From Bacillota bacterium (GTDB lineage Bacteria > Bacillota > Clostridia > Peptostreptococcales > Acidaminobacteraceae): a DNA stretch of 64,000 nt. A program made the translations under genes and the position numbers. Of this stretch, positions 36,094 through 45,604 are shown in pieces (positions within the stretch are counted from its first letter, which is position 1; each line of letters opens with the position of its first letter). Below the pieces are notes generated by a model. That model saw nothing but the letters and a program-made list of their open reading frames with translations. It had not been told where the DNA came from and did not search any database. The stretch lies in NCBI GenBank assembly GCA_025210655.1, contig JAOARG010000003.1, forward strand, positions 61,749 to 125,748, read 5' to 3'.

Positions 36094-38148
36094 ATGAAAA
36101 AAATAAGTTTGAAAATCGCTGTTTCAATCATACTAAGCTCACTTATTCTAGGAGGGGTAATATCTGCTACATTAGGATTTAGGGTAGACAAGGCAGTTTC
36201 TTCTGAAGCATATGATAAGGCCAATATAACAGTTTCTAAATTTGCAAATGGTTTCAACGGAATGTTTAGTGATATTGAAAAATCTGTAGGAACTCTTAAT
36301 TATTTTGTGATGTCACAGTTTGATTTTGAAGCACAAGCTAATGACCCGGATTATTTAAACAATCTGACTAACAACTATGAAAAAAGGTTTAAAGAAATAG
36401 GTAATAATCTTAATATTACACCTAGTATATATCTTTACTTCAATTCAGAACTATTTGGGGTAGCTCAAGATGTCTGGATAAATAAGGATAGCAGTGGTAA
36501 ATTTGTTCGTCAAGAAGTATTTGATATCTCATACTTCGACGGGGATAGAAGTAAGTCTTGGTTTTATGGACCAATTGATTCCAAGGAAGACATATGGACA
36601 AGCCCTTATGAATCAGAAACTGGAGATATAATCACATCATACACTATGCCAATTATCAAGGACAATCAATCAATAGCCATAGTAGGCATGGATCTTAACA
36701 TAGCTGATATTCAAGAAACACTTGACTCAGAAGTATTATATGAAACAGGGTATTTTTATTTAGCTGATAATAATTTCAATTTTTTAATTCACCGTGAACA
36801 TGAAATGAATGAAAAAATGGAAGATGTAAACAATGGAGAACTACTACCTTTGATTGAGATGATGAAAAAGGAAGACAATGGTTTTATAATCTATGAGCAT
36901 ATGGGAGTTCAAACTATAACTGCCTATGCAAAACTAAGTAATGGATGGTATCTATTATCGAACATTCCTGAAAAAGAAGTTATCGGTGTAGTTACAGAAA
37001 TTATCAGACTTGCCGTAATTATTACATTTGTCCTTATTATATTCTCAACAATCGCATCTATTCCTATTGGAAAAGGAATTAGTAAACCTATTGTTCAAGC
37101 ATGTGGTGCAATGGAAAAAGTTAAAGATGGTGATCTTACTGTCCAACTAGAAGTTACTTCAAAAGACGAAACTAAAGACTTAGCTGACAGTCTAAATGCA
37201 ATGGTAAGTAACATTAGAAATGTTATCAATCAAGCTCAGGACACAAGTATTGACTTAAGTGATTCTTCTACCAATTTAGCTTCAATGGCAGAAGAAACCA
37301 GCGCTACTTCTGATGAAGTATCTAGAACTGTACACGAAATAGCTGATGGTGCAAGTTCTCAGGCAAAAGATGCAGAACAAAGTACAGTTATTGCAAACAA
37401 TTTAGACAAGAGTTTTGTTACATTATCGCAGTACAGTAATGAAATGAGTAATAAAGCCGAGGAATCTAAGGAAACAAATCAGAATGGACTTAGACTATTA
37501 ACAGAATTAAGAAGTAAATCTGAATCTGTAAATGAATCTAACAGCCAAGTGTCAACCGCTATAAAATCCTTAGCTGAAAAAACTCTTGAGATTAGTACCA
37601 TTGTTGAAACAATTACATCTATATCAGAACAAACAAATTTATTAGCTTTAAATGCTTCAATTGAAGCTGCAAGAGCAGGAGAAGCTGGTAAAGGTTTCGC
37701 AGTCGTTGCTGATGAAATTAGAAAGCTTGCAGAAGACTCATCAGATGCAGCAAATGAAATCAGCAATATTGTAAAGGGAATTCAATCTGAGAGTCAGCTT
37801 ACTGTTGAAACGGTAGAACAGGTTATCGAAATATCAATGGAACAAAATAAAACTGTAGAAGAAGTAAATGAAGCACTTGGAAATATAATAGATAATATTG
37901 AAGTCATATCTGACAATATTATAAGCGTAAATGGTCAAATTACTTCCCTCAACTCATTAAAAGATGAACTCCTTAGTTCAACTCAAAATATTTCAGCCGT
38001 ATCTGAAGAAACCGCTGCCGCAAGCCAACAGGTCAGCGCATCAATGGAACAACAAAATCAAGCTGTTGACGAAGTAGCAAAAAATGCTGAAAGATTAAAC
38101 GAACTTTCTATCAATCTTCAAAATCTAATAAAGAAATTTACTATATAA
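36094..38148 (+). CDS. methyl-accepting chemotaxis protein with Cache sensor
   Basis: 684 residues. A signal-anchor helix (about 7-28), a large extracellular Cache-type domain (about 35-300) with [14 protein letters not shown] and [16 protein letters not shown], a second helix (about 306-328), a HAMP domain, and a long cytoplasmic coiled coil. The highly conserved tip is [19 protein letters not shown] followed by [15 protein letters not shown]. It senses an external ligand, probably a small organic acid or amino acid, and signals to CheA. There is no CheA nearby. RBS GGGAGGG. Confidence 0.95.
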   Translation: MKKISLKIAVSIILSSLILGGVISATLGFRVDKAVSSEAYDKANITVSKFANGFNGMFSDIEKSVGTLNYFVMSQFDFEAQANDPDYLNNLTNNYEKRFKEIGNNLNITPSIYLYFNSELFGVAQDVWINKDSSGKFVRQEVFDISYFDGDRSKSWFYGPIDSKEDIWTSPYESETGDIITSYTMPIIKDNQSIAIVGMDLNIADIQETLDSEVLYETGYFYLADNNFNFLIHREHEMNEKMEDVNNGELLPLIEMMKKEDNGFIIYEHMGVQTITAYAKLSNGWYLLSNIPEKEVIGVVTEIIRLAVIITFVLIIFSTIASIPIGKGISKPIVQACGAMEKVKDGDLTVQLEVTSKDETKDLADSLNAMVSNIRNVINQAQDTSIDLSDSSTNLASMAEETSATSDEVSRTVHEIADGASSQAKDAEQSTVIANNLDKSFVTLSQYSNEMSNKAEESKETNQNGLRLLTELRSKSESVNESNSQVSTAIKSLAEKTLEISTIVETITSISEQTNLLALNASIEAARAGEAGKGFAVVADEIRKLAEDSSDAANEISNIVKGIQSESQLTVETVEQVIEISMEQNKTVEEVNEALGNIIDNIEVISDNIISVNGQITSLNSLKDELLSSTQNISAVSEETAAASQQVSASMEQQNQAVDEVAKNAERLNELSINLQNLIKKFTI

Positions 38149-38154
38149 TATAAA

Positions 38155-38192
38155 TAAAAATAGCATCCCTTGTATCGGGATGCTATTTTTTA
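38155..38192. terminator. bidirectional terminator between chemoreceptor and cyclase genes
   Basis: Stem TAGCATCCC..GGGATGCTA with an A-run before it and a T-run after it, between convergent genes. Confidence 0.92.
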
Positions 38193-38810
38193 TTTATTGT
38201 ATGTAATTCTGTTCCTACCATTTTCTTTAGAATCATATAAGGCTAAATCGGCTTTTTTGATAACTTTCTCATACTCTTCTATTCCCTTACTTGATGCAAT
38301 ACCAAAACTTGATGTTATTTTACCTACTTTATCAAATGTGAAATTCATTATCCTCTTTCTTATTATCTCTGCTTCAGAAATAATCTCTTCCTCATCACCC
38401 TGGGCAATAATAATAAACTCTTCTCCTCCCCATCTTGCGAATATCCAATCATCCTTTATTGAAACATTTACAAGTTCACATAATTTCTTTAATACATAAT
38501 CCCCTGAATCATGACCATAAGTATCATTTACCCTTTTAAAATGATCAATATCAAGCATAATTATATATATATCTTGTTTTTTCTCCTGAAACTTAGTTAA
38601 TTCTTCAGTAAACTTTGCCCTATTGTATATTTTAGTTAAAGGGTCTGTTATTGACATATAGGTTACTGTTTCTAAGGCATTTTGAAGCTCCTTGTTTAAA
38701 TCTACGAACTTATCTATAATATCCCTTAAAAACTCATTATGAAGTCTATAATCGTATTCTGTAGCTTTCAAATCAATATATTCCTTTATATCAAAATCAT
38801 CAAACTTCAT
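38190..38810 (-). CDS. GGDEF diguanylate cyclase without own sensor domain
   Basis: 206 residues from ATG at 38810 (RBS GGAGAAG). A short N-terminal helical segment precedes a GGDEF domain: TDPLTKIYNRAKF, DIDHFKRVNDTYGHDSGD, ARWGGEEFIIIA (about 126-136). The signature GGEEF is intact, so c-di-GMP synthesis is expected. KDDW occupies the inhibitory-site (RxxD) position, so product inhibition is probably absent. The start overlaps the upstream diiron-protein gene by 11 bases, suggesting that protein is its sensor. Confidence 0.93.
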   Translation of the reverse strand: MKFDDFDIKEYIDLKATEYDYRLHNEFLRDIIDKFVDLNKELQNALETVTYMSITDPLTKIYNRAKFTEELTKFQEKKQDIYIIMLDIDHFKRVNDTYGHDSGDYVLKKLCELVNVSIKDDWIFARWGGEEFIIIAQGDEEEIISEAEIIRKRIMNFTFDKVGKITSSFGIASSKGIEEYEKVIKKADLALYDSKENGRNRITYNK

Positions 38811-39618
38811 TTGACTTCTCCTCCATAAATCCATCTATACCAACTCTATTCAACATTTTTAACTTGTTTATTATTATTTTAATATAATCCTTATTATTTA
38901 TTATATTTCCATGTTGGGAAGCAATAATTTCAACATCCAACTTCTCAATTCTATTAAGTGCCATATTCAAAGCTTTTTTTGACGTCATTATTCTTTTGTG
39001 AAACTCAACTATTTTTTTTATTTTACATTCTAAGTTATTACAATAGTCACAGTTATCTTTACAATCATATGCCGACTGTTCTAAGTCCAAATAAAGTTCT
39101 CCATTATCATTATAAGAGCCAAATAGATCACTTGTGAAAAGAATTTTTGTCTTTTCATCATAAGTAATAAAACTTCCTTGGGAATGGGCATAAGGAGTTT
39201 CAATAAATTTCAATTTTCTTCCACTGTCAAATTCAAATTCATTGTAAATATTTCCTATCTCTATTTTTTCAGAATTTGTATTATAATGATCTATAAACAT
39301 GAAGTTTTCCGCCTTAGATATTATCTTTAAGTTTTCCCTATCAATAATATTTTCAAAATCAGGAATACTGCCACATAAATCTGGATCATAATGATGATAT
39401 AGTAAATGTGTTATTTCTCCTGGTTTTACACCTGATTGAAGAACCCTTAGCATAACCGTTGAAAAATCTGGTCTACTTCCCCCATCAATAATCATGATTT
39501 GATCTCCATCTTTAATCAAATACGGATTACAATGTATACCTGTTCTTTGATCAAGATATCCAATCCAGTACACATCATCTTTTACAATTACTGACTTGTT
39601 TTCTATATACTCATACAT
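38800..39618 (-). CDS. metallo-beta-lactamase-fold diiron (ODP-type) protein
   Basis: 272 residues. The flavodiiron-like MBL core shows HCNPYLIK, IIDGGS, YHHYDPDLCGS (ligands His/Asp), TPYAHSQGSF, LFTSDLFGS and ASQHGNII. There is no flavodoxin domain. A cysteine-rich insertion (CKDNCDYCNNLECK) follows the TSDLFG motif. ODP domains are non-haem diiron O2/NO sensors, often fused to chemoreceptor or GGDEF modules. Here the cyclase is a separate overlapping gene. RBS GGAGGGGA. Confidence 0.85.
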   Translation of the reverse strand: MYEYIENKSVIVKDDVYWIGYLDQRTGIHCNPYLIKDGDQIMIIDGGSRPDFSTVMLRVLQSGVKPGEITHLLYHHYDPDLCGSIPDFENIIDRENLKIISKAENFMFIDHYNTNSEKIEIGNIYNEFEFDSGRKLKFIETPYAHSQGSFITYDEKTKILFTSDLFGSYNDNGELYLDLEQSAYDCKDNCDYCNNLECKIKKIVEFHKRIMTSKKALNMALNRIEKLDVEIIASQHGNIINNKDYIKIIINKLKMLNRVGIDGFMEEKSNEV

Positions 39619-39715
39619 CTAATCCCCTCCATTTAAATTTATACCTCTAACACTGGAAAATATGCAATTAAATCAATAGAAAATGGATATATATATTATA
39701 AAGGGGGAAGGAACA

Positions 39716-42583
39716 ATGAAACTAAACATAAAAGTAAAACTCATAATAATAATTTTTTCTCTGTCATTTCTTTCTACCGGCATAATCAGCTATTTTGGGA
39801 TACAGTTTTCTAAGGAAATAATCTCAGAAAATAGCGAGTTGAAACTAAATACTATCCACTCGAGCAATATGATTGAGATTCAAAACGTAATTTCATACAC
39901 TGATTTTCTTTTGAACACACTTGAAGAAAGTCTTTCAAATCATATAGATGAATCCGCTGATATTAAAAGCTCTGAATTCTGGAATCAAACTATATCAAAT
40001 CTAGAGAACAGTTATGAACACATCGGAAATATGTCCGTCTTCAGCCATACATCTTATATTTTTATAGATCCTAAACTTACAGGAAATACCCATGATTTAT
40101 ATTTTGCTGATATGGATAATGATGGTAAGGTTGAATTACAAAAAAGTATCCCTGCTGAATACTTTGATGAAGATACTTTCGATTATCCATATTATAAATC
40201 TTGGTGGTTTCAAACCCAAAATACATTGAGGCAAACTTGGTCATTACCTTATGACTGGACACTGGATAACAATAAAACAGTTAAATTTATTTCTATAACT
40301 AGACCAATAATAATTAAAGATACATTCGTTGGAGTAATCGGTACGGATATCCAATACGAAAAACTAATTAACTTACTAAAAGAATCCAACTATCCTGGAT
40401 ACAACTATTTAATCAATTCAGAAAACCAAGTACTTGTCCATCCCTATTTTAAACAGAATCAGTTTATTAATTACGAAAATGAAGATATTTTCTTTAAGAT
40501 AGTTGATAAGGAATACGACCAAATATTTACTTCACTCGAAAACGGTGAAATCTCATACATGATAATATCAAAACTTTCTAATGGTTGGATAATGGGGACT
40601 TCTGTCCCAGAGTCATCAATAATTAGAATGACAAAATCCAACTTTTTTAAGGTGAATACAATTCTTGCTATTATACTGCTTCTTAATATTCCTATTTCCT
40701 ATAAACTAGCCACAATGGTTGCGTCTCCATTAATAGAGCTGTCTAAAAACATTGATGAGTATTCTTTTAATCATCCTAAGATTATTTCTGATAAAAAAAT
40801 TTTGAATAGATCAGATGAAATTGGTACTCTTGCTAAATCAATGAATTTAATGGCCTCTAATTTATTTGGAAATATCCTTACTCTTAAGGATCAAAATGAA
40901 CAACTAGAAAAAGAAATAATTACTAAACTTCAATTAAAAGAACGACTTGACTTAGTAAATTCAGTAATGGAGAACTCACATGATGGAATTTTTATACTAA
41001 ATCAGTCCAAAGAACTTGTATTCATTAATAAGTCCTTGAAATTAATGCTTAATACAGATGAAAAATATAACAATGGTAGAAATTTTACTCTTACATTCTT
41101 TAATATAGAAGACCAGCTACTTGACAATCTTATTAGTACTCAAAGTATTGAGTTTGAACACAATTATCATGTGAATGAAAAGGAAAATATATTTATTTCA
41201 GTATCCCTTAGAGTACTAAATAGTTCCTCAGAAGAAAATCCCTACTCTAAGTATTTTATGGGAATAGTAAAAAATATAAGTAGTGAAAAGAAATTTGAAA
41301 AAGATATAGATTTTATTATGAAATATGATGACCTTACCGGTCTAGCTAATAAAGAATTTTATGAAGAAAAAGCACTTGAATTCATTACCTCTCCAGAAAA
41401 CAATGATTTAAGATGTGCAGTTATCACTCTAAATATTGTTGAGTTCAGAATAATCAATGAAATATTTGGCTATGAAGCAGGTAATAATCTCCTGCTACAT
41501 GTAAGGGACGCTCTCCTTCATGAAGTAAAAGATCATGGTATTATTTCTAGAACTAATGGTGATGAGTTTTCTATATTTATATATGATTTTAAAGATTTAG
41601 AGTATATAAATTCTTTTATTGATAATCTATATAACATATTTAATCTACCATACCCAATAAATAATAAGGATGTGTATATCCAGATTTATATGGGAGTAAG
41701 TTTATTACCATACGATGCAAGTACTTTCAAGGAGCTTCAAAGTCACAGTTTGTCTGCCATAAACCATGTAAAGGAAATTAGTAAAACTGGATATGAATTC
41801 TACTATGACAAAATGTCTCAAAAGAATAAAGATAAGTATGATAGAATCACCAACCTGAAACAATCAATACAAGCAAATAATATAATAAACCATTATCAAC
41901 CAATCTTTAACATAGCTACAAACAAAATTGAAGGATTTGAATCATTAGTGAGAATAAACGATGAAGGTAAAATTATTTTCCCTAACGACTTTATTTCACT
42001 GGCAGAAGAAACTAATCTTATCATTCCTCTTGGTAAAATAGTATTATCAAACAGTATAGAATTTTTAGAAGAGTTAAATTCTAAATCTAAGTTTCTATAT
42101 ACTGTTAATATCAACATATCATATAAACAATTTGAGACCGATGACTTTGTTGACTTTATAAGTGAAATCTTAAAAGACAAGAAAACATTAGCAAAGCAGA
42201 TTGTCTTAGAGTTGACTGAAGGAACATTAATAAAAAACATAGAAATGTCTAAGAAAAAAATAGAACAGCTTGAAAGCCTTGGACTTGCAATTGCTATAGA
42301 TGATTTTGGTACTGGTTACTCAGCTTTAAATTATCTTAAAGAATTAGACATTAAAAAGCTAAAAATAGATCGATCATTTATCAAGGACTATCCAGATAAT
42401 GATGACGGAAAATTATTAAAAACTATTGAGCATCTTGCAAATGACCTTGATATAGAAACGGTTGTTGAGGGTATTGAAACAAAGCAGCAGCTAGAATACA
42501 TCAAATCAATTGGTTGCTTAAAATACCAAGGATATTATTTGTCAAAGCCCTTATCAGCGGTGGAAATTTTGAAGATAATATAA
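39716..42583 (+). CDS. Cache-sensor GGDEF-EAL protein
   Basis: 955 residues from the ATG preceded by GGGGGAAGG. Order: membrane helix (about 5-27), extracellular Cache domain (about 30-310), helix, HAMP-like segment, coiled coil, PAS domain (about 405-525), GGDEF (about 530-690), EAL (about 700-955). The cyclase signature reads NGDEF rather than GGDEF. The phosphodiesterase motif EAL reads ESL (EGFESLVRI), but ELTEGTLI and IDDFGTGYSALNYL are intact. It is probably a c-di-GMP phosphodiesterase with a regulatory GGDEF domain. Confidence 0.93.
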   Translation: MKLNIKVKLIIIIFSLSFLSTGIISYFGIQFSKEIISENSELKLNTIHSSNMIEIQNVISYTDFLLNTLEESLSNHIDESADIKSSEFWNQTISNLENSYEHIGNMSVFSHTSYIFIDPKLTGNTHDLYFADMDNDGKVELQKSIPAEYFDEDTFDYPYYKSWWFQTQNTLRQTWSLPYDWTLDNNKTVKFISITRPIIIKDTFVGVIGTDIQYEKLINLLKESNYPGYNYLINSENQVLVHPYFKQNQFINYENEDIFFKIVDKEYDQIFTSLENGEISYMIISKLSNGWIMGTSVPESSIIRMTKSNFFKVNTILAIILLLNIPISYKLATMVASPLIELSKNIDEYSFNHPKIISDKKILNRSDEIGTLAKSMNLMASNLFGNILTLKDQNEQLEKEIITKLQLKERLDLVNSVMENSHDGIFILNQSKELVFINKSLKLMLNTDEKYNNGRNFTLTFFNIEDQLLDNLISTQSIEFEHNYHVNEKENIFISVSLRVLNSSSEENPYSKYFMGIVKNISSEKKFEKDIDFIMKYDDLTGLANKEFYEEKALEFITSPENNDLRCAVITLNIVEFRIINEIFGYEAGNNLLLHVRDALLHEVKDHGIISRTNGDEFSIFIYDFKDLEYINSFIDNLYNIFNLPYPINNKDVYIQIYMGVSLLPYDASTFKELQSHSLSAINHVKEISKTGYEFYYDKMSQKNKDKYDRITNLKQSIQANNIINHYQPIFNIATNKIEGFESLVRINDEGKIIFPNDFISLAEETNLIIPLGKIVLSNSIEFLEELNSKSKFLYTVNINISYKQFETDDFVDFISEILKDKKTLAKQIVLELTEGTLIKNIEMSKKKIEQLESLGLAIAIDDFGTGYSALNYLKELDIKKLKIDRSFIKDYPDNDDGKLLKTIEHLANDLDIETVVEGIETKQQLEYIKSIGCLKYQGYYLSKPLSAVEILKII

Positions 42584-42588
42584 ATAAA

Positions 42589-42841
42589 GGGGCAGTCGTT
42601 AAATGGACTGCCCCTGTCTAATGCTCTTCTCAATGAGAAATCACGTCTAAAATTCAAGTTTACTTGAACGTCTAATACAAGATATAAAAATACATAATCT
42701 TGTGTCTAGTTACGCTAGTAAATATTAAATGAAATGTTCCTATTCAATTAATATTTACGGTTTTGTGAAACAAAAAGCATCCGCCAACTATGTAATCCGA
42801 CCTATGATATTTTCCCAGCGGAAAACTTTAATCGTAGAATA
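42589..42841 (+). repeat. hairpin array with CGTCTAAT linkers, copy 2
   Basis: Directly after the GGDEF-EAL stop: GGGGCAGTC..GACTGCCCC (42589-42614), linker TGTCTAATG, TTCTC..GAGAA, linker ACGTCTAAA, TTCAAG..CTTGAA, linker CGTCTAATA, CAAGAT..ATCTTG (with a long loop), linker TGTCTAGTT. Then come a stem AAATATTAA..TTAATATTT, a spacer, ATTTTCC..GGAAAAC and the tail TTTAATCGTAGAA (to 42841). Stem sequences differ from copy 1 at 25757-25937 but linkers and tail agree. The first stem may double as the terminator of the preceding gene. Confidence 0.72.
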
Positions 42842-42930
42842 AGTTCATAAAGATAATTCAAATGGAGATTAAGCTCCATATTTTTTTTACAAAAAAAGAA
42901 AAAGGATGACCAAAAGATCATCCCCCCCTA

Positions 42931-43322
42931 GATAAGGTATATGATTGTGAATCATGTGCAGGATGTCCTCATAGGAAATCCTGCCTAAACAAGTACGATC
43001 CTGAAAAAGATGAACATAAGAATAAACAGATGAAAGTGAATGAGCGTTGGGATTATTTAAAATCAGACTCAGAATCAAACGTACTTAGTGATGACGGAAT
43101 AATAAATAGGATGCTCCTTCTATAATGACTGAATGTTCTTTTGGAGATATGAAATACAATGATAAAATCCAAAAATTTAATCATAGAAGTAGAGAAAAAG
43201 TATATAAGGAAATGCTCTTTTATATAATTGGGAGAAATCTAAAAAAGCATCATAAGTTCTTAAATAACTCTCTTAAAAACTGTGAAAAAGAGCTTAGAAA
43301 AAAGGCTGATTTAGAAGCTTAA
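42931..43322 (+). pseudogene. IS1182-type transposase remnant
   Basis: The fragment encodes VYDCESCAGCPHRKSCLNKY, the Cys cluster of IS1182-family transposases, then a linker. A one-base loss near 43113 shifts frame, and in the next frame comes MTECSFGDMKYNDKIQKFNH and FYIIGRNLKKHHKF, the C-terminal DDE-domain end. The N-terminal two thirds, including the first catalytic residues, are missing, and no inverted ends are evident. The 5' boundary abuts a small hairpin and the CGTCTAAT array. Confidence 0.78.
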
Positions 43323-43406
43323 TCAAATCTGATTACATTTATACCTATGATAATTATAGGTCTTTTTGTCGTGCAAAAAATGAAGTACAGCTTTTTATTC
43401 AAAGAA

Positions 43407-43456
43407 AAATACACTGCAAACTTAATGGCTTATGACCACATGTTTACAGTGTATTT
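43407..43456 (-). terminator. terminator after the purine permease
   Basis: Imperfect stem closed by AAATACACTG..CAGTGTATTT with a large loop, followed on the minus strand by a U-rich tract. It is about 57 bp past the permease stop. Confidence 0.65.
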
Positions 43457-43512
43457 GATTACTCCTTGAAATTCGAGGTCTTGTTTTATCAATAAACAAG
43501 GGCCCTCTTATA

Positions 43513-44904
43513 TTAATCTGGTAATACTATAAATCTTATCACAAACAAGATAGATAAAATTGATACTATTGGATGGATATCTTTTCTTTTTCCTGTAAAT
43601 AGTTTAATGATTACATATGAAATAACACCTGATGCAACTCCATTTGCAATACTATAACTAAACGGCATCATAGTAATTGTGAAAAATGCTGGTATACCCT
43701 CTGTAAGGTCTGTGAAATCCACTTTTCCTATTGTTGACATCATTAGTACTCCAACTATTATTAAAGCGGGTGCTGTTGCTTGTGCAGGTACAATAGCTAC
43801 GACCCCTGAGAAAAACATTGATAGGAAGAAGAAAAATCCTACGAATGTTGTCATAAGACCTGTTCTACCACCTTCGGCAATTCCTGCTGTTGACTCTACT
43901 ACAGTTGCTAAGGTAGGTGTACCTAAGGCAGCACCAATAGTTGTTCCTACTGCATCACTAAGTAGGGCCTTCTTCATATTTCTTACTTTACCATTCTCAT
44001 CAATCATTTCAGCTTTTTCTGCTGTTCCAACCAAAGTACCTATAGTATCAAATAAATCAACTAAAGAGAATGTAAGTACTACCATAATCAGATTGAATAC
44101 TGACTGCATCATATTCTCTCCGCCAATTAACCCTTTAAAGTCAAAAGCTAATAGTGTCGGTTGTATTGATGGTGGAGCTTTTATAAAACTGATATTTTCA
44201 ATATTAGTAATTCCCATGGGTATACCTATAATAGTAGTTAGTATAATACCTATCAATATACTCCCTTTCATCCCCTTCGACATCAGAATCGAAATAATCA
44301 TAATACCGATTATTGTAAGGAATACACCTGGATTTCTAAAATCGCCAAACTTAACTAATGTTGCAGGAGTAGATACTACTACACCTCCACTTTTAAGACC
44401 GATTAAAGTAATGAATAAACCAATTCCTGACGAAATTGCTATTTTTAAATTTTGTGGTAAGGAATCAACAATTTTTTCTCTAATTGAAGTAAGTGTAATT
44501 AGGATAAAAATAATTCCTGATATAAATACTGCTGATAAAGCTTGATTCCATGTGTAACCTAAATTAAGACACACACTGAAAGTAAAAAATGCTACTAATC
44601 CCATACCAGGAGCTAGTGCAAATGGTAAGTTTGCATAAAGTCCCATTATTAAACATCCTATTCCAGATGCGATACAAATTGCTGTAAATGAAGCTCCAAC
44701 GATAGGATCATTAATAGTATTTAAAGCCAAGGCACTATCACCAATTAACCCCTGTGCATTCATACCTGAGAACTTTAAAATATTAGGAATTACAAGAATC
44801 ATATAAGCCATTGTTATAAATGCTGTTATTCCCGAGAAAAACTCTCTTTTAACTGTTGTATTATTATCTTTCAATTTAAAAAACTTTTCAATTCTTTCTG
44901 TCAT
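43513..44904 (-). CDS. NCS2-type guanine/hypoxanthine permease
   Basis: 463 residues from the ATG at 44904 after AGGGGG; an in-frame extension to 45060 runs through the riboswitch and is not coding. About 12 membrane helices. AzgA/PbuG-type motifs include TAFITMAYMILVIPNIL, LAPGMGLVAFFTFSV, the FSLVDLFDTIGTLVG segment and GTTIGAALGTPTLATVVESTAGIAEGGRTG. It takes up purine bases with protons. The guanine-type riboswitch upstream supports guanine/hypoxanthine as substrate. Confidence 0.94.
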   Translation of the reverse strand: MTERIEKFFKLKDNNTTVKREFFSGITAFITMAYMILVIPNILKFSGMNAQGLIGDSALALNTINDPIVGASFTAICIASGIGCLIMGLYANLPFALAPGMGLVAFFTFSVCLNLGYTWNQALSAVFISGIIFILITLTSIREKIVDSLPQNLKIAISSGIGLFITLIGLKSGGVVVSTPATLVKFGDFRNPGVFLTIIGIMIISILMSKGMKGSILIGIILTTIIGIPMGITNIENISFIKAPPSIQPTLLAFDFKGLIGGENMMQSVFNLIMVVLTFSLVDLFDTIGTLVGTAEKAEMIDENGKVRNMKKALLSDAVGTTIGAALGTPTLATVVESTAGIAEGGRTGLMTTFVGFFFFLSMFFSGVVAIVPAQATAPALIIVGVLMMSTIGKVDFTDLTEGIPAFFTITMMPFSYSIANGVASGVISYVIIKLFTGKRKDIHPIVSILSILFVIRFIVLPD

Positions 44905-44931
44905 TTTAATCCCCCTATAAATGTCAAAAAT

Positions 44932-44962
44932 AAAAAAAATCCGGGTACAGACAACCCGGATT
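44932..44962 (-). terminator. riboswitch expression-platform terminator
   Basis: Minus strand AATCCGGGT..ACCCGGATT with eight U residues, lying between the purine aptamer and the permease RBS. This is an intrinsic terminator suited to ligand-induced shut-off. Confidence 0.88.
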
Positions 44963-45011
44963 ATATACATAAAATCTAAAGTAGTAGCAAGATTTATATG
45001 TGTATCGAGTA

Positions 45012-45081
45012 CGTCCATAGTCAAAAAGTTTAAGGCTTTTCGTAGAAACTTCTGAACCATATTTTCAGAAATATATGGAGT
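45012..45081 (-). promoter_or_regulatory. guanine-class purine riboswitch aptamer
   Basis: On the minus strand: P1 strand TCCATA, then AATATGGTTCAGAAGTTTCT, then GCCTTAAAC, then GACTATGGA, which closes P1. These match the purine aptamer core. The specificity base in GACTATG is C, the guanine type (adenine types have U). It precedes a purine permease and a terminator, so guanine or hypoxanthine should turn expression off. Confidence 0.92.
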
Positions 45082-45151
45082 AGCTATTATTTAAACGTTT
45101 AAGTAACAATAACGATAATATTAAATTAATATCAATTATAAGTCAATAGTA

Positions 45152-45604
45152 TTAATCAATGTTTAAATTTTCTGTCTTTTTCAAAGCAAACAATCTATAT
45201 CCTAAAGTAATAAGTACCGCTAGTGCGACCCTTATTGTTAACATATAAAGACCATTTGCTCCAATCACTGCAAATAGCAATGTATCCTCAAATACCGCAT
45301 GACATATTATCAGAAACAATACCAAAAGCAACTTGTCATTTTCTGATAGTTTTCCATCTTTTGAAGACTGTATTATTACTCCCGATCCATATGAAATTCC
45401 AAAGATCAATCCAATTAACAAAGTAAAAGCTCCCCCATCAGATAAACCTAAAAATTTACCTATTGGTCTAAATACCTTCATCAACTTATCAATAACTTTA
45501 TAATCATTTGCAAGTTGTAAAACTATCATCAAAGGAATAACTATCAAAGCAATACTTGCAACAGATTTTATAGATGCTAGAACACTATTTATAATTAACT
45601 CCAT
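45152..45604 (-). CDS. GATE (nucleoside-recognition) domain membrane protein, second half
   Basis: 150 residues, about four membrane helices. IALIVIPLMIVLQLANDYKVIDKLMKVFRPIGKFLGLSDGGAFTLLIGLIFGISYGSG is a GATE-domain pattern as in SpmA/SpmB. It is encoded with the next protein by overlapping stop/start TAATG, RBS GGAGG. The two probably form a heterodimeric membrane protein. Substrate and role are unknown. The upstream purine permease is separately regulated, so no link to nucleosides should be assumed from the domain name. Confidence 0.8.
   Translation of the reverse strand: MELIINSVLASIKSVASIALIVIPLMIVLQLANDYKVIDKLMKVFRPIGKFLGLSDGGAFTLLIGLIFGISYGSGVIIQSSKDGKLSENDKLLLVLFLIICHAVFEDTLLFAVIGANGLYMLTIRVALAVLITLGYRLFALKKTENLNID

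Noticed and set aside
43679..44545. 288-residue plus-strand ORF
   Set aside because: Antisense to the purine permease; Pro/Ile/Thr-rich composition is typical of a shadow frame of a membrane protein gene, and it has no RBS.
44905..45060. N-terminal extension of the purine permease
   Set aside because: It reads through the riboswitch terminator and part of the aptamer; the ATG at 44904 has AGGGGG upstream.
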